The position numbers were made by a program, and so were the translations under genes. Below, piece by piece: positions 19,950 to 30,633 of a DNA stretch of 64,000 bases. The notes below the pieces were generated by a model. The model saw nothing but the letters and a program-made list of their open reading frames with translations. It was not told the DNA's origin and made no database searches. Position 1 is the stretch's first letter. The number at the start of each line of letters is the position of its first letter. Origin of the DNA: Notospermus geniculatus (lineage: Eukaryota; Nemertea; Pilidiophora; Heteronemertea; Lineidae); assembly GCA_002633025.1 (NCBI GenBank), contig NMRB01001948.1, forward strand, positions 16,168 to 80,167. Direction: 5' to 3'.

Positions 19950-20035
19950 AACGTCAACACCTAAAACGACGTCAATGACGTCACTAAGGTCACATCGCTC
20001 GCAGCGCCGACCTGTCGGGATAAAAAATTTGCGCA
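19950..20035 (+). promoter_or_regulatory. CRE-like cluster followed by GGGATAAAAA (module copy 1)
   Basis: Several TGACG/ACGTCA words (ATGACGCAACGTCA, AACGACGTCAATGACGTCAC) are followed by CGCAGCGCCGACCTGTCGGG and ATAAAAA. Copies with the same order lie at 35390-35465, at 38480-38590 (minus) and, more loosely, at 48940-49035. The layout resembles activator sites ahead of a TATA-like box. Promoter function is inference. Confidence 0.4.
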
Positions 20036-20075
20036 ATCCCCATTGACATGGCCCGTTGCTGATAACACTCGTTTA

Positions 20076-20895
20076 TGGCAAGCGGTTTGTCCACTTTATA
20101 CAAAATCTATGATTTTGAATCAAAAACCTACATTTTGTCAACAAAATCATAGTTTTTGACTCAAAAACATAGGTTTTGTTCTCCGAACTACCATTTTGTC
20201 TTCAAAATCATAGATTTTATCAAAATATAAGTTATTTTATAACAAAATCTATTATTTTGCATCGCATCTACCATTTTAGCTTCAAAATCCTAGTTTTTGA
20301 CAAAATGATGGTTACAACCCCCGTTTTAGCTCAAAAACTTAGATTTTGTCGGTAACTACTATTTTAGCCTTAAAATCGTAGATTTTGTCAAAATAGCAGT
20401 AGTAACTGGTATTTTGATACTTTTTCATGCTTATAGGGCGTAGCTAAAATCATAGTTACTGTTGCTATGCAGAACCTCGATTCCAGGTATGTACTGTTTA
20501 CATACATTTTACGTACATTTTATAAAACCATAGTTACCGGTTCAAAATATAGGATTTTGAATCAAGTGGACAAACTGCTTCAAAATCATATATTTTGAAG
20601 TCAAAAACTAGGATTTTGAGATAAAATCTAGGTTTTTGAGCTAAAAAGGGTGTTACAACCGTCATTTTGTCAAAAACTAGGATTTTGAAGCTAAAATGGT
20701 AGATGCGATACAAAATCATAGATTTTGTTATAAATTGGGGGTTATAACTTAGGCCTATATTTTGATAAAATCTATGATTTTGAAGACAAAATGGTAGTTC
20801 GGAGAACAAAATCTATGTTTTTGAGTCAAAAACTATGATTTTGTCGACAAAATATATGTTTTTGATTTTATACAAAGTGGACAAACCGCTTGCCA
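20076..20895. mobile_element. TA-flanked fold-back element filled with micro-palindromes (CAAAATCATAGATTTTG type)
   Basis: Termini TGGCAAGCGGTTTGTCCAC and GTGGACAAACCGCTTGCCA are inverted and flanked by TA. The first 14 nt match the ends of the element at 9900-11135 with one change. The interior is a mirror-symmetric field of about 17-bp palindromic units such as CAAAATCTATGATTTTG, unrelated in sequence to the other element's units. There is no coding frame. Confidence 0.85.
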
Positions 20896-21716
20896 TACTC
20901 GTCACCAATGTTCACTTGGCCATAGGATAGACCCACTATACACTCAGGGGCGGATCCAGGGGAGGGAAGCAGGGGGTGCACACCCTCTCCAGGGCCAGAG
21001 TGCCCTTTTCGGCATAGGGTGCCTTTTTCGGCAGATAAAATTATTCATGAATTCACCCTAGAAACACCCTTCACGGACACCGCAGGGACACCCAAGAAAA
21101 CACCACACAGGATGACAGGGTGTTTCTTGGGTGCTTCCAACGGTGTCCCAATGGTGACTCAGCAGTGTCCCAATGGGTAAAATGAAACAGTCCCACCTCA
21201 CAGACTCAGAGGTGTCCTTGTGAGGTGTCCGTCTGTGGTGGGACATTATAGTGTGTCCGTTTGTGGTGGGACATGGATATAGATAACCTTCTGGTTTGAT
21301 CCAAACTATTTTGAAAATTTCTTTGGGTATATTCTTGGATATATTTGACGGTTTCCCGTCAACCAATCACATGCGTTAAATCCAAAGCTGATGCCAGGGG
21401 TTAGTGACGCGACCGCCATATTGTCAGAAAGCGAACTATACCCCTGGGAACGAGGTTGCCCTTGTACCTCATAAAAATGCTTGAAAACAGTTAAGTTGTC
21501 AAGACTTGTAAAGTGTTTGACAGGTGAAGAGACTGCTCTGGAAGTGTATGTTTTACGTTTTAACATTAATTTGGTTACTAGTCAAAATTATTAGCACCAT
21601 ATTCTCGCTCAAAATTGCAGATCAACTATACCAACATTAGAAATGATTAGTGTCTATAGGGGCCAGAATCTTATAGATTTACAAAGCAGAATATTCAAGT
21701 CCAGGATTTTTAATCA
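20896..21716. other. No gene seen; GTGTCC-rich stretch
   Basis: At 21060-21270 the words GGTGTCC, GGGACAC and TGTGGTGGGACAT recur, with a small hairpin (CCCAAGAAAACACC / GGTGTTTCTTGGG). Unrecognised frames on the minus strand (21058-21566) are probably by-products. Confidence 0.45.
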
Positions 21717-22084
21717 ATGGAGAAAGGCTTTTTCATTCTCAACTGCCGTCAAAGAAATGATGTCAAAGAAATTTTCTTTGATTTTGTTAATCTCAAGAGA
21801 GCAACAGGAGAAGCGATAGAGAATGCCATAATCGGGTGTCTCAAGGGGAGAGGGATCAGCTTATGCAGGGCACGTGGACACGTGGATGGCGCATCATGCA
21901 TGTCATCTGCCCGAGTCGGAACCGAAGCTCAAGTCAAGACTTTTGCTCCTCTGGCATTGTACACACATTGCAATAGCCACGTAAAGAACCAATGATACGT
22001 AATATGATAGGGACAGTCAACGAATTGTATCTTTTCTTTAACAACTCAGCAAAAAGGTACCTTGAAAAAATCCTGGTTGACTGA
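21717..22084 (+). pseudogene. hAT-type transposase relic (ZMYM/DUF4371 class)
   Basis: The frame reads FFDFVNLKRATGEAIENAI, then LKGRGISLCRARGHVDGASC, a MSSARVGTEAQVKTFAPLAL block and YTHCNSHVKN. This matches the second-Asp region of hAT transposases (R-G-x-x-Y/V-D-G-A-x-x-M-S, then P-x-A-x-Y-x-H-C-x-S-H). A frameshift near 21990 moves the continuation IGTVNELYLFFNNSAKRYLE to another frame, which ends at TGA 22084. Only a central fragment remains. The catalytic core is incomplete and the copy is inactive. Confidence 0.8.
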
Positions 22085-22644
22085 ATGACTGGATTTACTG
22101 GATTGTGCGTCATTACTCACCGCCACCTGAACTAGTTCATTAAAGCCGAACTACATATTGAAGAAAAACAGGAGATTCTGACCTTGGAAAAAGACCACCA
22201 CGCCATGGTGGTGGTTGAGAATTGAAATAGAAACAACCATAAAGCACTTTCAAATAACCTCCAGAACACGATAGACTACCAGCCTATTTTGGTAGCGCCA
22301 CTGTAATTACCCTGGGTCTGTTAATGGAGTAACAGCCAGAGATAGCATCCAGTGATGGCCGCAGTTCTAAGGCAATAGGTTGTTCACGAACTAGAGTAGA
22401 AAGTCAGTCACTATTCTATTATAGTAATCATCTCGTGCTGAAATTTATGGTATAATTCAAGCAACATTTATGCATTCAAAAACAATACAACGCTCATCAA
22501 CGCCATTATGTATCATTACATACACGTTGAGGACAATTCTTATTTTATTTCTTTGGTCATAATTTTTGTAGTCGTTTAAATATTCTTTCTACAAATACAT
22601 ACACATCACGCGAGTCATGTAGGCCTACGTAGCCAGCCGTTTCG
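22085..22644. other. No gene seen
   Basis: Unassigned sequence. A small perfect palindrome lies near 22200 (CCACCACGCCATGGTGGTGG). Confidence 0.4.
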
Positions 22645-23218
22645 TTCCACAGTACTGCAATAACGAAGGAGGATCAGGAGAAGGGCTCCGTGGAGTCGGC
22701 GTTGAATCAGGTGAGGACCCTGGCTTTGCGTCCTACCACAAAGAATGGGGTACTGTTGGCTGCGGTTGAGAACCTTCATGATGTAGCGTCCAGGACGAAT
22801 AGCGAAGATGCAGAGCTTTATAAGATAGCGTTGAAGGCATGTAGGGAAAATGACAGACGTTGCGGTCTCTGCATGGTTTAATCACGAAGATTCTGGGGAC
22901 GGATCATGCCAAGAAGGCCCAGACAGCGATAGATTCGTGTAGAAAGGCAGAGCGCAAGGAGGAGAAGGAATTTTTAGGCCTAGATGGGGTCACTTGGTCC
23001 TCGGCAGTAGGTTATCCGCCGTATAGGCCTTTCGCGCGTAGAGGTATAGAGGGGGTGTCGGCAGGAGGCTGAGGCCCTCGTTTCCTTCGTCGAGACCCAT
23101 GGCAGGCCGTGGCTGCTGGATTTGTGGGGCAATGGATCATTTTATGAGGACCTGCCCTAACAATAAATTGGCCACCGAGATCGAAAAGCCGCTAAAGCAG
23201 GACACCAACGACAAATGA
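22645..23218 (+). pseudogene. Retrotransposon Gag-like relic with CCHC zinc knuckle
   Basis: Three successive frames carry one continuous theme. A helical part comes first (ALNQVRTLALRPTTKNGVLL to LYKIALKACRENDRRCGL). A second follows (LITKILGTDHAKKAQTAIDS, then WSSAVGYPPYRPFARRG). The third, from about 23100, contains GCWICGAMDHFMRTCPNNKL, a perfect C-x2-C-x4-H-x4-C knuckle, and stops at TGA 23218. Two frameshifts are needed to join them. Zinc knuckles bind RNA in Gag proteins of LTR and DIRS elements. No reverse transcriptase follows, so the family is unresolved. Confidence 0.65.
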
Positions 23219-23395
23219 TTCAGCATGTGTTTCGCGCCGCTACTACGCGGTTCTCGGTTGGCTTATGGCTTTGATTTAAATGTATGAGGGGAAGAGACCC
23301 ACTTATGGCACGACCACGGATAACGGAAATTTTGTATAGATTATCGGTAAACATGTAAACGAAGTGTTACTGTGATGTTAATTTTGGTGAATAAA

Positions 23396-23665
23396 TTAGT
23401 TCTTCAAATTTGCCAATTCTTGATTACCTGGTTTGGTGGGTTCCTTCACCCGTGCTTCTCGGGGACACTGATTCCCTAGTGATTTTCTTTGCACGTGAGG
23501 AGCAGGGGTGGAGGGGTCTGCCTCTGCAGTCATGCCGGGGTTAGGAGAGTTGGGCGCGAGCAGTGAAGGAAGGTCCACGGCAGCGGGGGACGGTTGTAAG
23601 AGGAGGTCTCGGCAGGGCGATATCACTTTACCACTCTGTTTAAATTTTTGCAGCGCCTGCACCAT
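23396..23665 (-). CDS. Unrecognised proline-rich frame
   Basis: An 89-residue frame from ATG 23665, open for about 50 further codons upstream. The upstream part is basic and Trp/Cys-bearing (GPTWRSALCHAVKRVKNRF), followed by MVQALQKFKQSGKVISPC and a Pro/Ser-rich tail. The amino-terminal basic region could bind nucleic acid. I recognise no family. It may be a remnant of a mobile element, given the Gag-like relic just upstream on the other strand. Confidence 0.2.
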   Translation of the reverse strand: MVQALQKFKQSGKVISPCRDLLLQPSPAAVDLPSLLAPNSPNPGMTAEADPSTPAPHVQRKSLGNQCPREARVKEPTKPGNQELANLKN

Positions 23666-23814
23666 CAGTTTCCAGCATGGGAGCTCGAAACGGTTTTTGA
23701 CCCTCTTAACGGCGTGGCACAGGGCAGATCGCCAAGTAGGACCGACTGCAGGGGTAGGCCGCTCGCGATTTTTTTTCCTGAACCTTTCAGCAATTGTATT
23801 GCGGACTTAGAGTA

Positions 23815-24933
23815 CTCTAAAGCATGGCGCACACGAGCGACAAAAATGGGGGCGACTACCGATGCGACTACCAGGTCGCATGCGATAATTACCTTTGAGG
23901 TCGATCAGTGATGTCATCCGCGACATCACTGATCTCCCAGTGAAGCATGTGACGCAAACGAGTCAAAAAAAACTAAAAAAACTAANGCATGACAAAAATA
24001 TCACTAAAATATCATGGAAATAATATCAAAAATACCAGCAAACTACTAAAAATCAAGTGCGAAATCGCGTCAAGCGACTCGATGCTGCACAACTACAACT
24101 CATTTTAGTCGCGTCGTGGTGAGTGTGGGCATTTTATGGCACGCCAAAGCGGAATTTATTCAACCCTGTGAAAAACATGTCAACATTTGAGAAACACGTG
24201 TCAACACAACGAAATACTCGACAAGAATTTTTCAAACATGTGTCAAATTTCAAAAAACATTGACAACATTTTCAAACATATGTCAACATTTTTTTCGTTC
24301 AACATTCTTGAAAAAAATTTTTCAACATTCACATGACTTCTTGAAAAAAATCGTTCAACATCTTGAAAATTTTTTTCCAACATTCACATGACTTCTTGAA
24401 AAAATTCGTTCAACATCTTGAAATTTTTTTTTCAACAATCACGTGGCTTCTTGAAAAATTTCGTTCAACATTCACGTGACCTATGGGTGGTTATATCCGC
24501 AAAAAGTAGACATTGACACAACAGAGACACAGATCACAAAATCAGACACGTGCTTTTAGAAAATAGGGTGGAATTTGATTGGATGTTGTTGCATGGTGAT
24601 GTCCCATCATGCCTCAGCACAAATTAAGATAAAAGGGGGCGCTGCGTTCGCTTTCGTGAAAATCGGCTTTTACTGAACATGTGCCCTGCTGGTTAATATT
24701 TTTTTGAAATTGCCTTCGTATCTACAAAATGTCTGGTGCAAAACTAAAATAATAGGTGGCGCTGCTGATATAGTAATACTTTTACGTTTTTGGTCATAAA
24801 TTCTGATTGGGTTAACTTAATTGACCTAATTCTTGTACATTCTACATGTACACATGTCTGTGCATCCGTACATACATGTACACAATTTGCCGCATTGACC
24901 CCTTCCTCCATTTTGTCAGTAAAATAAGACAGT
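23815..24933. repeat. Repetitive intergenic region with CAACATTCTTGAAAAA units
   Basis: From 24180 to 24480 variants of TTCAACATTCACATGACTTC and TTGAAAAAATCGTTCAACAT recur with a period near 55 bp, preceded by AAACATGTGTCAACATTT-type units. Elsewhere only unassigned sequence is seen. One ambiguous base is near 23985. Confidence 0.7.
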
Positions 24934-25676
24934 NNNNNNNNNNNNNNNNNNNNNNNNNNNNNNNNNNNNNNNNNNNNNNNNNNNNNNNNNNNNNNNNNNN
25001 NNNNNNNNNNNNNNNNNNNNNNNNNNNNNNNNNNNNNNNNNNNNNNNNNNNNNNNNNNNNNNNNNNNNNNNNNNNNNNNNNNNNNNNNNNNNNNNNNNNN
25101 NNNNNNNNNNNNNNNNNNNNNNNNNNNNNNNNNNNNNNNNNNNNNNNNNNNNNNNNNNNNNNNNNNNNNNNNNNNNNNNNNNNNNNNNNNNNNNNNNNNN
25201 NNNNNNNNNNNNNNNNNNNNNNNNNNNNNNNNNNNNNNNNNNNNNNNNNNNNNNNNNNNNNNNNNNNNNNNNNNNNNNNNNNNNNNNNNNNNNNNNNNNN
25301 NNNNNNNNNNNNNNNNNNNNNNNNNNNNNNNNNNNNNNNNNNNNNNNNNNNNNNNNNNNNNNNNNNNNNNNNNNNNNNNNNNNNNNNNNNNNNNNNNNNN
25401 NNNNNNNNNNNNNNNNNNNNNNNNNNNNNNNNNNNNNNNNNNNNNNNNNNNNNNNNNNNNNNNNNNNNNNNNNNNNNNNNNNNNNNNNNNNNNNNNNNNN
25501 NNNNNNNNNNNNNNNNNNNNNNNNNNNNNNNNNNNNNNNNNNNNNNNNNNNNNNNNNNNNNNNNNNNNNNNNNNNNNNNNNNNNNNNNNNNNNNNNNNNN
25601 NNNNNNNNNNNNNNNNNNNNNNNNNNNNNNNNNNNNNNNNNNNNNNNNNNNNNNNNNNNNNNNNNNNNNNNNNNNN
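24934..25676. other. Assembly gap (743 N)
   Basis: A run of N. Frames reported across it are meaningless. Confidence 1.
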
Positions 25677-25978
25677 CTTGTGGGGGATAGCGTTGCTGAG
25701 TCTCCCCTGGCTGTGTTCCACTCCAAGAAAAAAGAATCGTTGAAACTCTCTGTATATCCCTCTGCGGAGATCCCTTCCTGGATGTCTCTCGGTAGAAGTC
25801 TCCAGATAAATGCACCTGTACAAGTACATGTACATGTACATCCCAGCTTCGGGTATCTCTCTGCAGAAGTAAAACGGAAACATGGTAAAAAAATTTCTAC
25901 CTCTCCTAGGACATCCCTCTCCGGTTTGTCCCTCTGCGGCCTTTTTGGAGGAAAATATCGCCCATATTTTTTTTTCAG

Positions 25979-26887
25979 ATGGAGGTTGCACTATCCCGCA
26001 CCGATCGCTGTCTTACACTCATGTCCAACTGCCAGGACCATGTTCAGAACGGCCGTGCTAGTGATGCTTTGGCCACGGTCAAGGTCATTCGGTCTGAGGG
26101 AAGGAAGTTCGAGAGGACAATGAAAGGTTCTCTTAGTGAGTTACAGGTCTTAGAATCCAAACAGAAAAAGCAGCTTGATGATCTCACCGACCGGGAGTAT
26201 GAGCTACGAAACAACGTAAAGCGGAAAAAAGCCGATGTTGTCCGTTATCAAAAAGAGGCGGAGGATCACAAACGAGATGTCAGCAGATATAAATCGGATA
26301 TTCGAGATGCGCAATCGGACTGGGAAAGATACAACAGCGAATATCAAGAGGCGAAGGAGAAAGAGGATCAGTATAAAAATTGGTGGTGGGTTCCCGGCTA
26401 TGGGCAGATTCTTCTTATACGGAACGTCCTGCAATCGACTTCGAAGAAGATGACGGAGGCAAGCGAGAGAAAAAACCGTTCCGAGGAGCGCAAGTCAGCT
26501 GCAAAGAGACGTAGGGACGAGGCTGAATCTATGATAACCAAAGCAAAGAAGGAAGTCGATGAGGCCGAACGGGAGATGAGGAAATTTGAGCAAGGAGAGA
26601 AAGAATGCCACCAAAAGTGCACGGAGGTGAGGTGTTCCATCAGCAAAATAAGTGAAGGACAACAGGTTCTTACTAATGTCTTGGACTTAACAGAATCCGC
26701 CTGCTCAAACACTGATATGCTGAAAAAGACATTTGAGAAAGCTGAACACGACAAGAAGTTGCTGATGAAATCAAGTGGTACTACAATGAAAATGGCAAAC
26801 GTCGGCGAGCGATGGAAAGATGTCAATGATACGGTGTGGTCGAATCGGGGGCTCCTCCAGAGTAAAGCTTTGACCGGTGCAACGTAA
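25979..26887 (+). CDS. 302-aa coiled-coil protein with a tryptophan-rich central turn
   Basis: The frame begins exactly after a strong acceptor (poly-T then cag|ATGG), so the ATG may be the start or an internal Met of a coding exon. It ends at TAA 26887. Residues about 45-125 form a long charged coiled coil. Residues about 130-152 are a short hydrophobic, aromatic segment (YKNWWWVPGYGQILLIRNVL). A second coiled coil runs from about 155 to 215 (SERKNRSEERKSAAKRRRDE), followed by a Cys-bearing helical tail. Two long antiparallel helices joined by a hydrophobic tip occur in several unrelated groups of helical-bundle proteins, including membrane-active ones. I do not recognise a specific family and assign no function. 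The frame is intact and codon use looks genuine. Any upstream exons would lie in or beyond the gap. Confidence 0.7.
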   Translation: MEVALSRTDRCLTLMSNCQDHVQNGRASDALATVKVIRSEGRKFERTMKGSLSELQVLESKQKKQLDDLTDREYELRNNVKRKKADVVRYQKEAEDHKRDVSRYKSDIRDAQSDWERYNSEYQEAKEKEDQYKNWWWVPGYGQILLIRNVLQSTSKKMTEASERKNRSEERKSAAKRRRDEAESMITKAKKEVDEAEREMRKFEQGEKECHQKCTEVRCSISKISEGQQVLTNVLDLTESACSNTDMLKKTFEKAEHDKKLLMKSSGTTMKMANVGERWKDVNDTVWSNRGLLQSKALTGAT

Positions 26888-28242
26888 ACGAGTGTACCCG
26901 TCATCGATCGTCCGCCGGACGCTCAGTAACAATTTGGTGGTGTAAACCATTGTCCGGCGGACAGATAATTATAACCGCTTGCTGTAAATGGCTGTCCGGG
27001 GAGGACTGGGATGTATGGCTAGAGCTGTCACTGAATGTCCGAACTGCGTGTACCGTTCAGATTCATCCAAGTGTATGCAAAAAAAAATCGAATTCCCACG
27101 GTTGAACTTTACCTTTGTTATGGTTTCGGATTCTAGTATCGGAAACCATACTGTGTTGGTCATGGTGTCCGTCTGTGTATCTGTCCGTCTGTCTGTTCAG
27201 TCTGCCACAACTGTAACTTTGTCCCTTCAAGAGCTACAGACCTGGATGTGATCTACCCCTAGGTAACATGACCTGAGCTACAAGATGGAATGAAAATTTC
27301 AGGTCTCCGATACCTGGTTCATGGTGAAATTGATATATCAAAAGTTGAAATTTTGTCTGTCACACTTTTGTTTCTTGAATAACTCCTCTCCGAGGCCAGG
27401 TAGAGCACTAGTAACAAGTTCCTTCCCTATGTTTTTGGCCCTCGGCAAGATACTAGCATTTATTCTCCAGGGTGAGCATCATAATGATATTGATATATCA
27501 AATTTGATATTTTGACATATCGGGAGATCCACCACAGTATGCGACTTGAAACTGGTATTACAACATCATACCTCATCCAAGGATGTTATTGCAACAGAAA
27601 TTTTCAGTTTGCACCTGCTCGGTCTCATGATATTTGCTGACATCATGGCGAGATTTGATATTCAAATTTGATAACATGTGATAAATCAGAATATGGCGAT
27701 GGTAGAAGCCTAAAACCTTCGCCTACACCTAGGTTATCAAGGGTGAGCTCTCAGATTACGCAATGACCTTGACAGTTGACCTTGACCTCTGACCGTGCAA
27801 GTCATTACGCAATGACCTGGACGGTCAGAGGTCAAGGTCAAGGTCAAACACTTCTAAAGTGCAAGTCTTCTGAGGATTTCAGGAGAAAACTAATTAGAAG
27901 CATCTCCACACGTTTTATTTGAATTATTTCAATTTATATACATGTAGGCTATTAGGCCTTAACACAGTACATATTGATTAAAATTAGAGGCATCCAGAAA
28001 CCCCCCAACGAACGATGAATTCGGCAAAAATTTACATGATATGCGGAAAACATGGCCATTCCTGAAGTTTGAATTGGTAATAAGGCTTAAATTTTTTTTA
28101 AATACTCCGCATCGTCGTGAAGTTGAGAAATTTTTTTAAAAAATATGTCTACAAAATTTGACCAACAGGAAGACGATCACCATAACAGAGTGGTGCCTAA
28201 AGATTATGATATAAGCTTACCTGAAATGTCGGAGCAAATGAT
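26888..28242. other. No gene seen; composite hormone-receptor-like palindrome at 27765-27850
   Basis: At 27774-27846 the words TGACCTTGACCTCTGACCGT and ACGGTCAGAGGTCAAGGTCA face each other, giving several AGGTCA half-sites in both orientations, including TCAAGGTCA. A repeated low-complexity part (GTCCGTCTGTCTGT) lies near 27165-27200, and GTCCGCCGGAC/GTCCGGCGGAC words near 26910 and 26953. The rest is unassigned. Confidence 0.45.
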
Positions 28243-28368
28243 TTATTAGAGAGCTTCTGCAAGCGCCCGGTTAGGACATACGACTACGTTTATCTATTGT
28301 TTGGGTGCACTCACACAATAGATAAACGTCGTCGTAGAGCCTAACCGGGCGCTTGCAGAAGCTCACTA
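28243..28368. mobile_element. Hairpin MITE, about 126 bp
   Basis: Arms AGCTTCTGCAAGCGCCCGGT and ACCGGGCGCTTGCAGAAGCT, continuing to ATAGATAAACGT and its mirror, form a near-perfect hairpin with a loop near 28305. AT-rich flanks (TTATTA / CTAATAA) allow a TA or TTA target duplication. Confidence 0.8.
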
Positions 28369-28389
28369 ATAACGAAGAAAGAGTAAAGG

Positions 28390-28482
28390 TTTGCTGTGGG
28401 ATTCGAACCTGCAACTGGTCAACCTGTGATCTGAAGGAGAGAACGAGTGACTGTTAGTGAGCTGGGCTATTGGGGCGATCTG
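28390..28482 (-). repeat. tRNA-like sequence
   Basis: The minus strand has TAGCCCAGCTC (A-box-like) and a perfect B box, GGTTCGAATCC. The spacer is longer than in a normal tRNA. It is probably a SINE head and directly abuts the hairpin MITE at 28243. Confidence 0.45.
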
Positions 28483-29039
28483 CTCGGACCACGATTTTAT
28501 TTGCCCCTTATTCCAAATCTATTGACTTGCCTTCGCTGTGACTCACAATAGGCCAAAGGCCTGTCAGACCTGAACAATGGTCAGACGGTGATTTACGGGC
28601 GGACAACCGTTGACACTACTGTTGTAACGTTACAGAGTGTCCGTATAATTCATAGTCCGGAGGACTCTGGCTAACAGGGTACATTCATTAACGTTACACC
28701 GGTTCTATGTGATGGGATTGAGATGACCACATGTCAGAGTGGAGGTGCTCATGTTTGTTTTCGGCAAAAACACTAGCATATTAACTGTAGATGGTGGCCT
28801 GATTCTTACTGAACGATGTGATTAAGGAGGTGTCTGCCTGTCTTTGGTGGTTCTGCTCCAACTCTGATTCTTTGGACGAAAAAGATGGCAGTCGCGTGCA
28901 CCACATTCGGACGCATGAATCCACAATCACTTTGATTGAAAAATTTGATTGTGTACAGCGGGCTTTAAGCTCACAGCATATGCTCCACTTCATCTGCAGT
29001 CGCCAATTTTAGTAAAAGCGCCTTCTACGAAAGCTTCTG
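28483..29039. other. No gene seen
   Basis: Unassigned sequence with short unrecognised frames on both strands. Confidence 0.4.
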
Positions 29040-29166
29040 CGCATGTAAACGGCCATTCGTATTTCGTATTTTATGCGAAACTCGAAATTTTGCGAAGTAC
29101 GAAATACGAACACGAGCTCGATTTTCGTGTTCGGTTTTCGTAGTTCGTAAGGGTGCGAAACCTCCC
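29040..29166. mobile_element. Decayed relative of the GGGAGTTTTCGCAAA MITEs
   Basis: The right end GGGTGCGAAACCTCCC followed by TA resembles the family terminus. Inside are mirrored CGTATTTCGTATTTTATGCG and CGAAGTACGAAATACG words like those in the long form at 12995. The left end is not clear. Confidence 0.5.
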
Positions 29167-29284
29167 TAATAGCTTCTTACAATCCAAAGTCGGTATTGTT
29201 GTCTGTGAACACTTGTTCGCCCACGAGAAGTTACCTCACGCATTGCCTGACGCGTTACCTCACGCTTTTCTAGAGTTTCAGATT

Positions 29285-29345
29285 GTTAAGTTCCAGCCTG
29301 AAGAAGACCCCGGTTGGGGTCGAAAATTTGCAAAAATTCTGGAAA
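29285..29345 (+). ncRNA. Hammerhead-ribozyme-like motif (Penelope-type end)
   Basis: CTGAAGA, then A, then GACCCC-GGTT-GGGGTC, then GAAA matches the hammerhead core (CUGANGA, stem II, GAAA) with one extra A before stem II. After GAAA, AATTT-GCAA-AAATT can form stem III, then C, then TGGAA, which can pair with TTCCA upstream of the core as stem I. Such cores are known in Penelope-like retroelements (family knowledge). Because of the extra A, activity is doubtful. Confidence 0.4.
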
Positions 29346-29349
29346 TTGA

Positions 29350-30439
29350 CTTTATATTTATCATCATTGCGCAATGCCGCTAGATATAGGGAGTTGAGCA
29401 GGTTCTTTGTAATAGGAGTTGAATGTGGTCACGTCGACGACACATTTGTATGGTAGTGGGCCGAACGATTTGCACGTTTAAACGTACGGTGCGTTGGACG
29501 CAGTCACGAACTCGGCTGTTTTGTATAGGCCTATGATTGGTGAGCTGGTTGGAACGTGGCAGAACGATCTGCACGGACGCCTAACGTACGGGGCGTTGGA
29601 CACATCCACGAAAGGCTGCACGATTGCTGAGCTGGTCGGAACGACGCAGAAAGCAATACGAACGGTCCGGCCGAGACGTCTCGGGAAAAGCTGTTGTTTA
29701 CGGTAACGTTGAACCCACTACCACCCTCCTCCGAACTTGCTCCCATTCGCGTTACCGAACTCCGAAAGTTATCTGGCGCACACAGATAATGTATCATGAG
29801 TTCATTGTTTACATTCAATGTATACGTTATGTTATTTTGGACTTTCTAGAGGATCATGCCACCAACTAATTACTCATAATAAAGAAAGACTAGACGTAAA
29901 CAAAGAAAATGTAAATAAACAATGATTTTCGTGGCCCGCGAAAATACCCGTATTACATTATCTTTAAAGCGCGACTATATGCGTTAGGTGACTCTTTTCC
30001 CCTCCACACCTTGCTAAGACTGGTTCTCTGTCCAGCCGTAGGCCAGTGATAACACCGAGGCTGGACTGATACTTTATGTGAATGTATGAAGAGGAACGGG
30101 ACCAAGCCCTGCTGTGGGGGGATGGTTGGCTATAAACAAATCAACAAGTCTAATAGTGTCTCCTCATCTTTTTATTCCTGTGATCCTGTACTAATCATCA
30201 AAATAAATACAGACACAGACTTTTGATTCAAATAACAATATTTTGTGCAAGTACAGTTGTTAAATTGGTGCAGATATTTACAAAAAGAATGACATGACTT
30301 ATCTGTACTGTACAATGACTGGTTTATAAGGACAAAAATACACACTACAAGACGACTTTTAATCGTTCGTCGGAATCATTTCTTTTCCCAGGGTTTACAA
30401 GTGTTCTGACCGAGTTGAAGGTTAGGATACATGTATGTC
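29350..30439. other. No gene seen
   Basis: Repeated words at 29440-29600 (TGCACG, ACGTACGGTGCGTTGGACGC and ACGTACGGGGCGTTGGACAC) form a small direct duplication of about 105-bp period. The rest is AT-rich and unassigned. On the minus strand AGGAATAAAAAG near 30178 could be a poly(A) signal, but its link to ARID3 is unproven. Confidence 0.4.
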
Positions 30440-30443
30440 TTAA

Positions 30444-30629
30444 AGGCGCCGCTCCACATGACAGTTTTCTGTCGACGGTTTGCTGTCAGATAGTCAATTA
30501 TTGCTGTCAGACAGCAATAATTGCTGTCATACAGTACTGTATGATAGCAATTTTTGCTGTCTGACAGCAATAATTGACTATCTGACAGCAAACTTTCGAT
30601 AGAAAACTGTCATAGTGTGGAGCGGCGCC
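30444..30629. mobile_element. TTAA-flanked hairpin MITE (186 bp)
   Basis: Left flank and end TTAA-AGGCGCCGCTCCACA and right end TGTGGAGCGGCGCC-TTAA. The arms of about 90 nt pair almost fully, and the inner part consists of TTGCTGTC / GACAGCAA units. TTAA duplication suggests a piggyBac- or Kolobok-type mobiliser. Confidence 0.85.
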
Positions 30630-30633
30630 TTAA

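Noticed and set aside
24744-26123. Open frames of about 300-425 codons spanning the N run
   Set aside because: They exist only because N codons are read through; flanking residues show no family and overlap the genuine coiled-coil frame.
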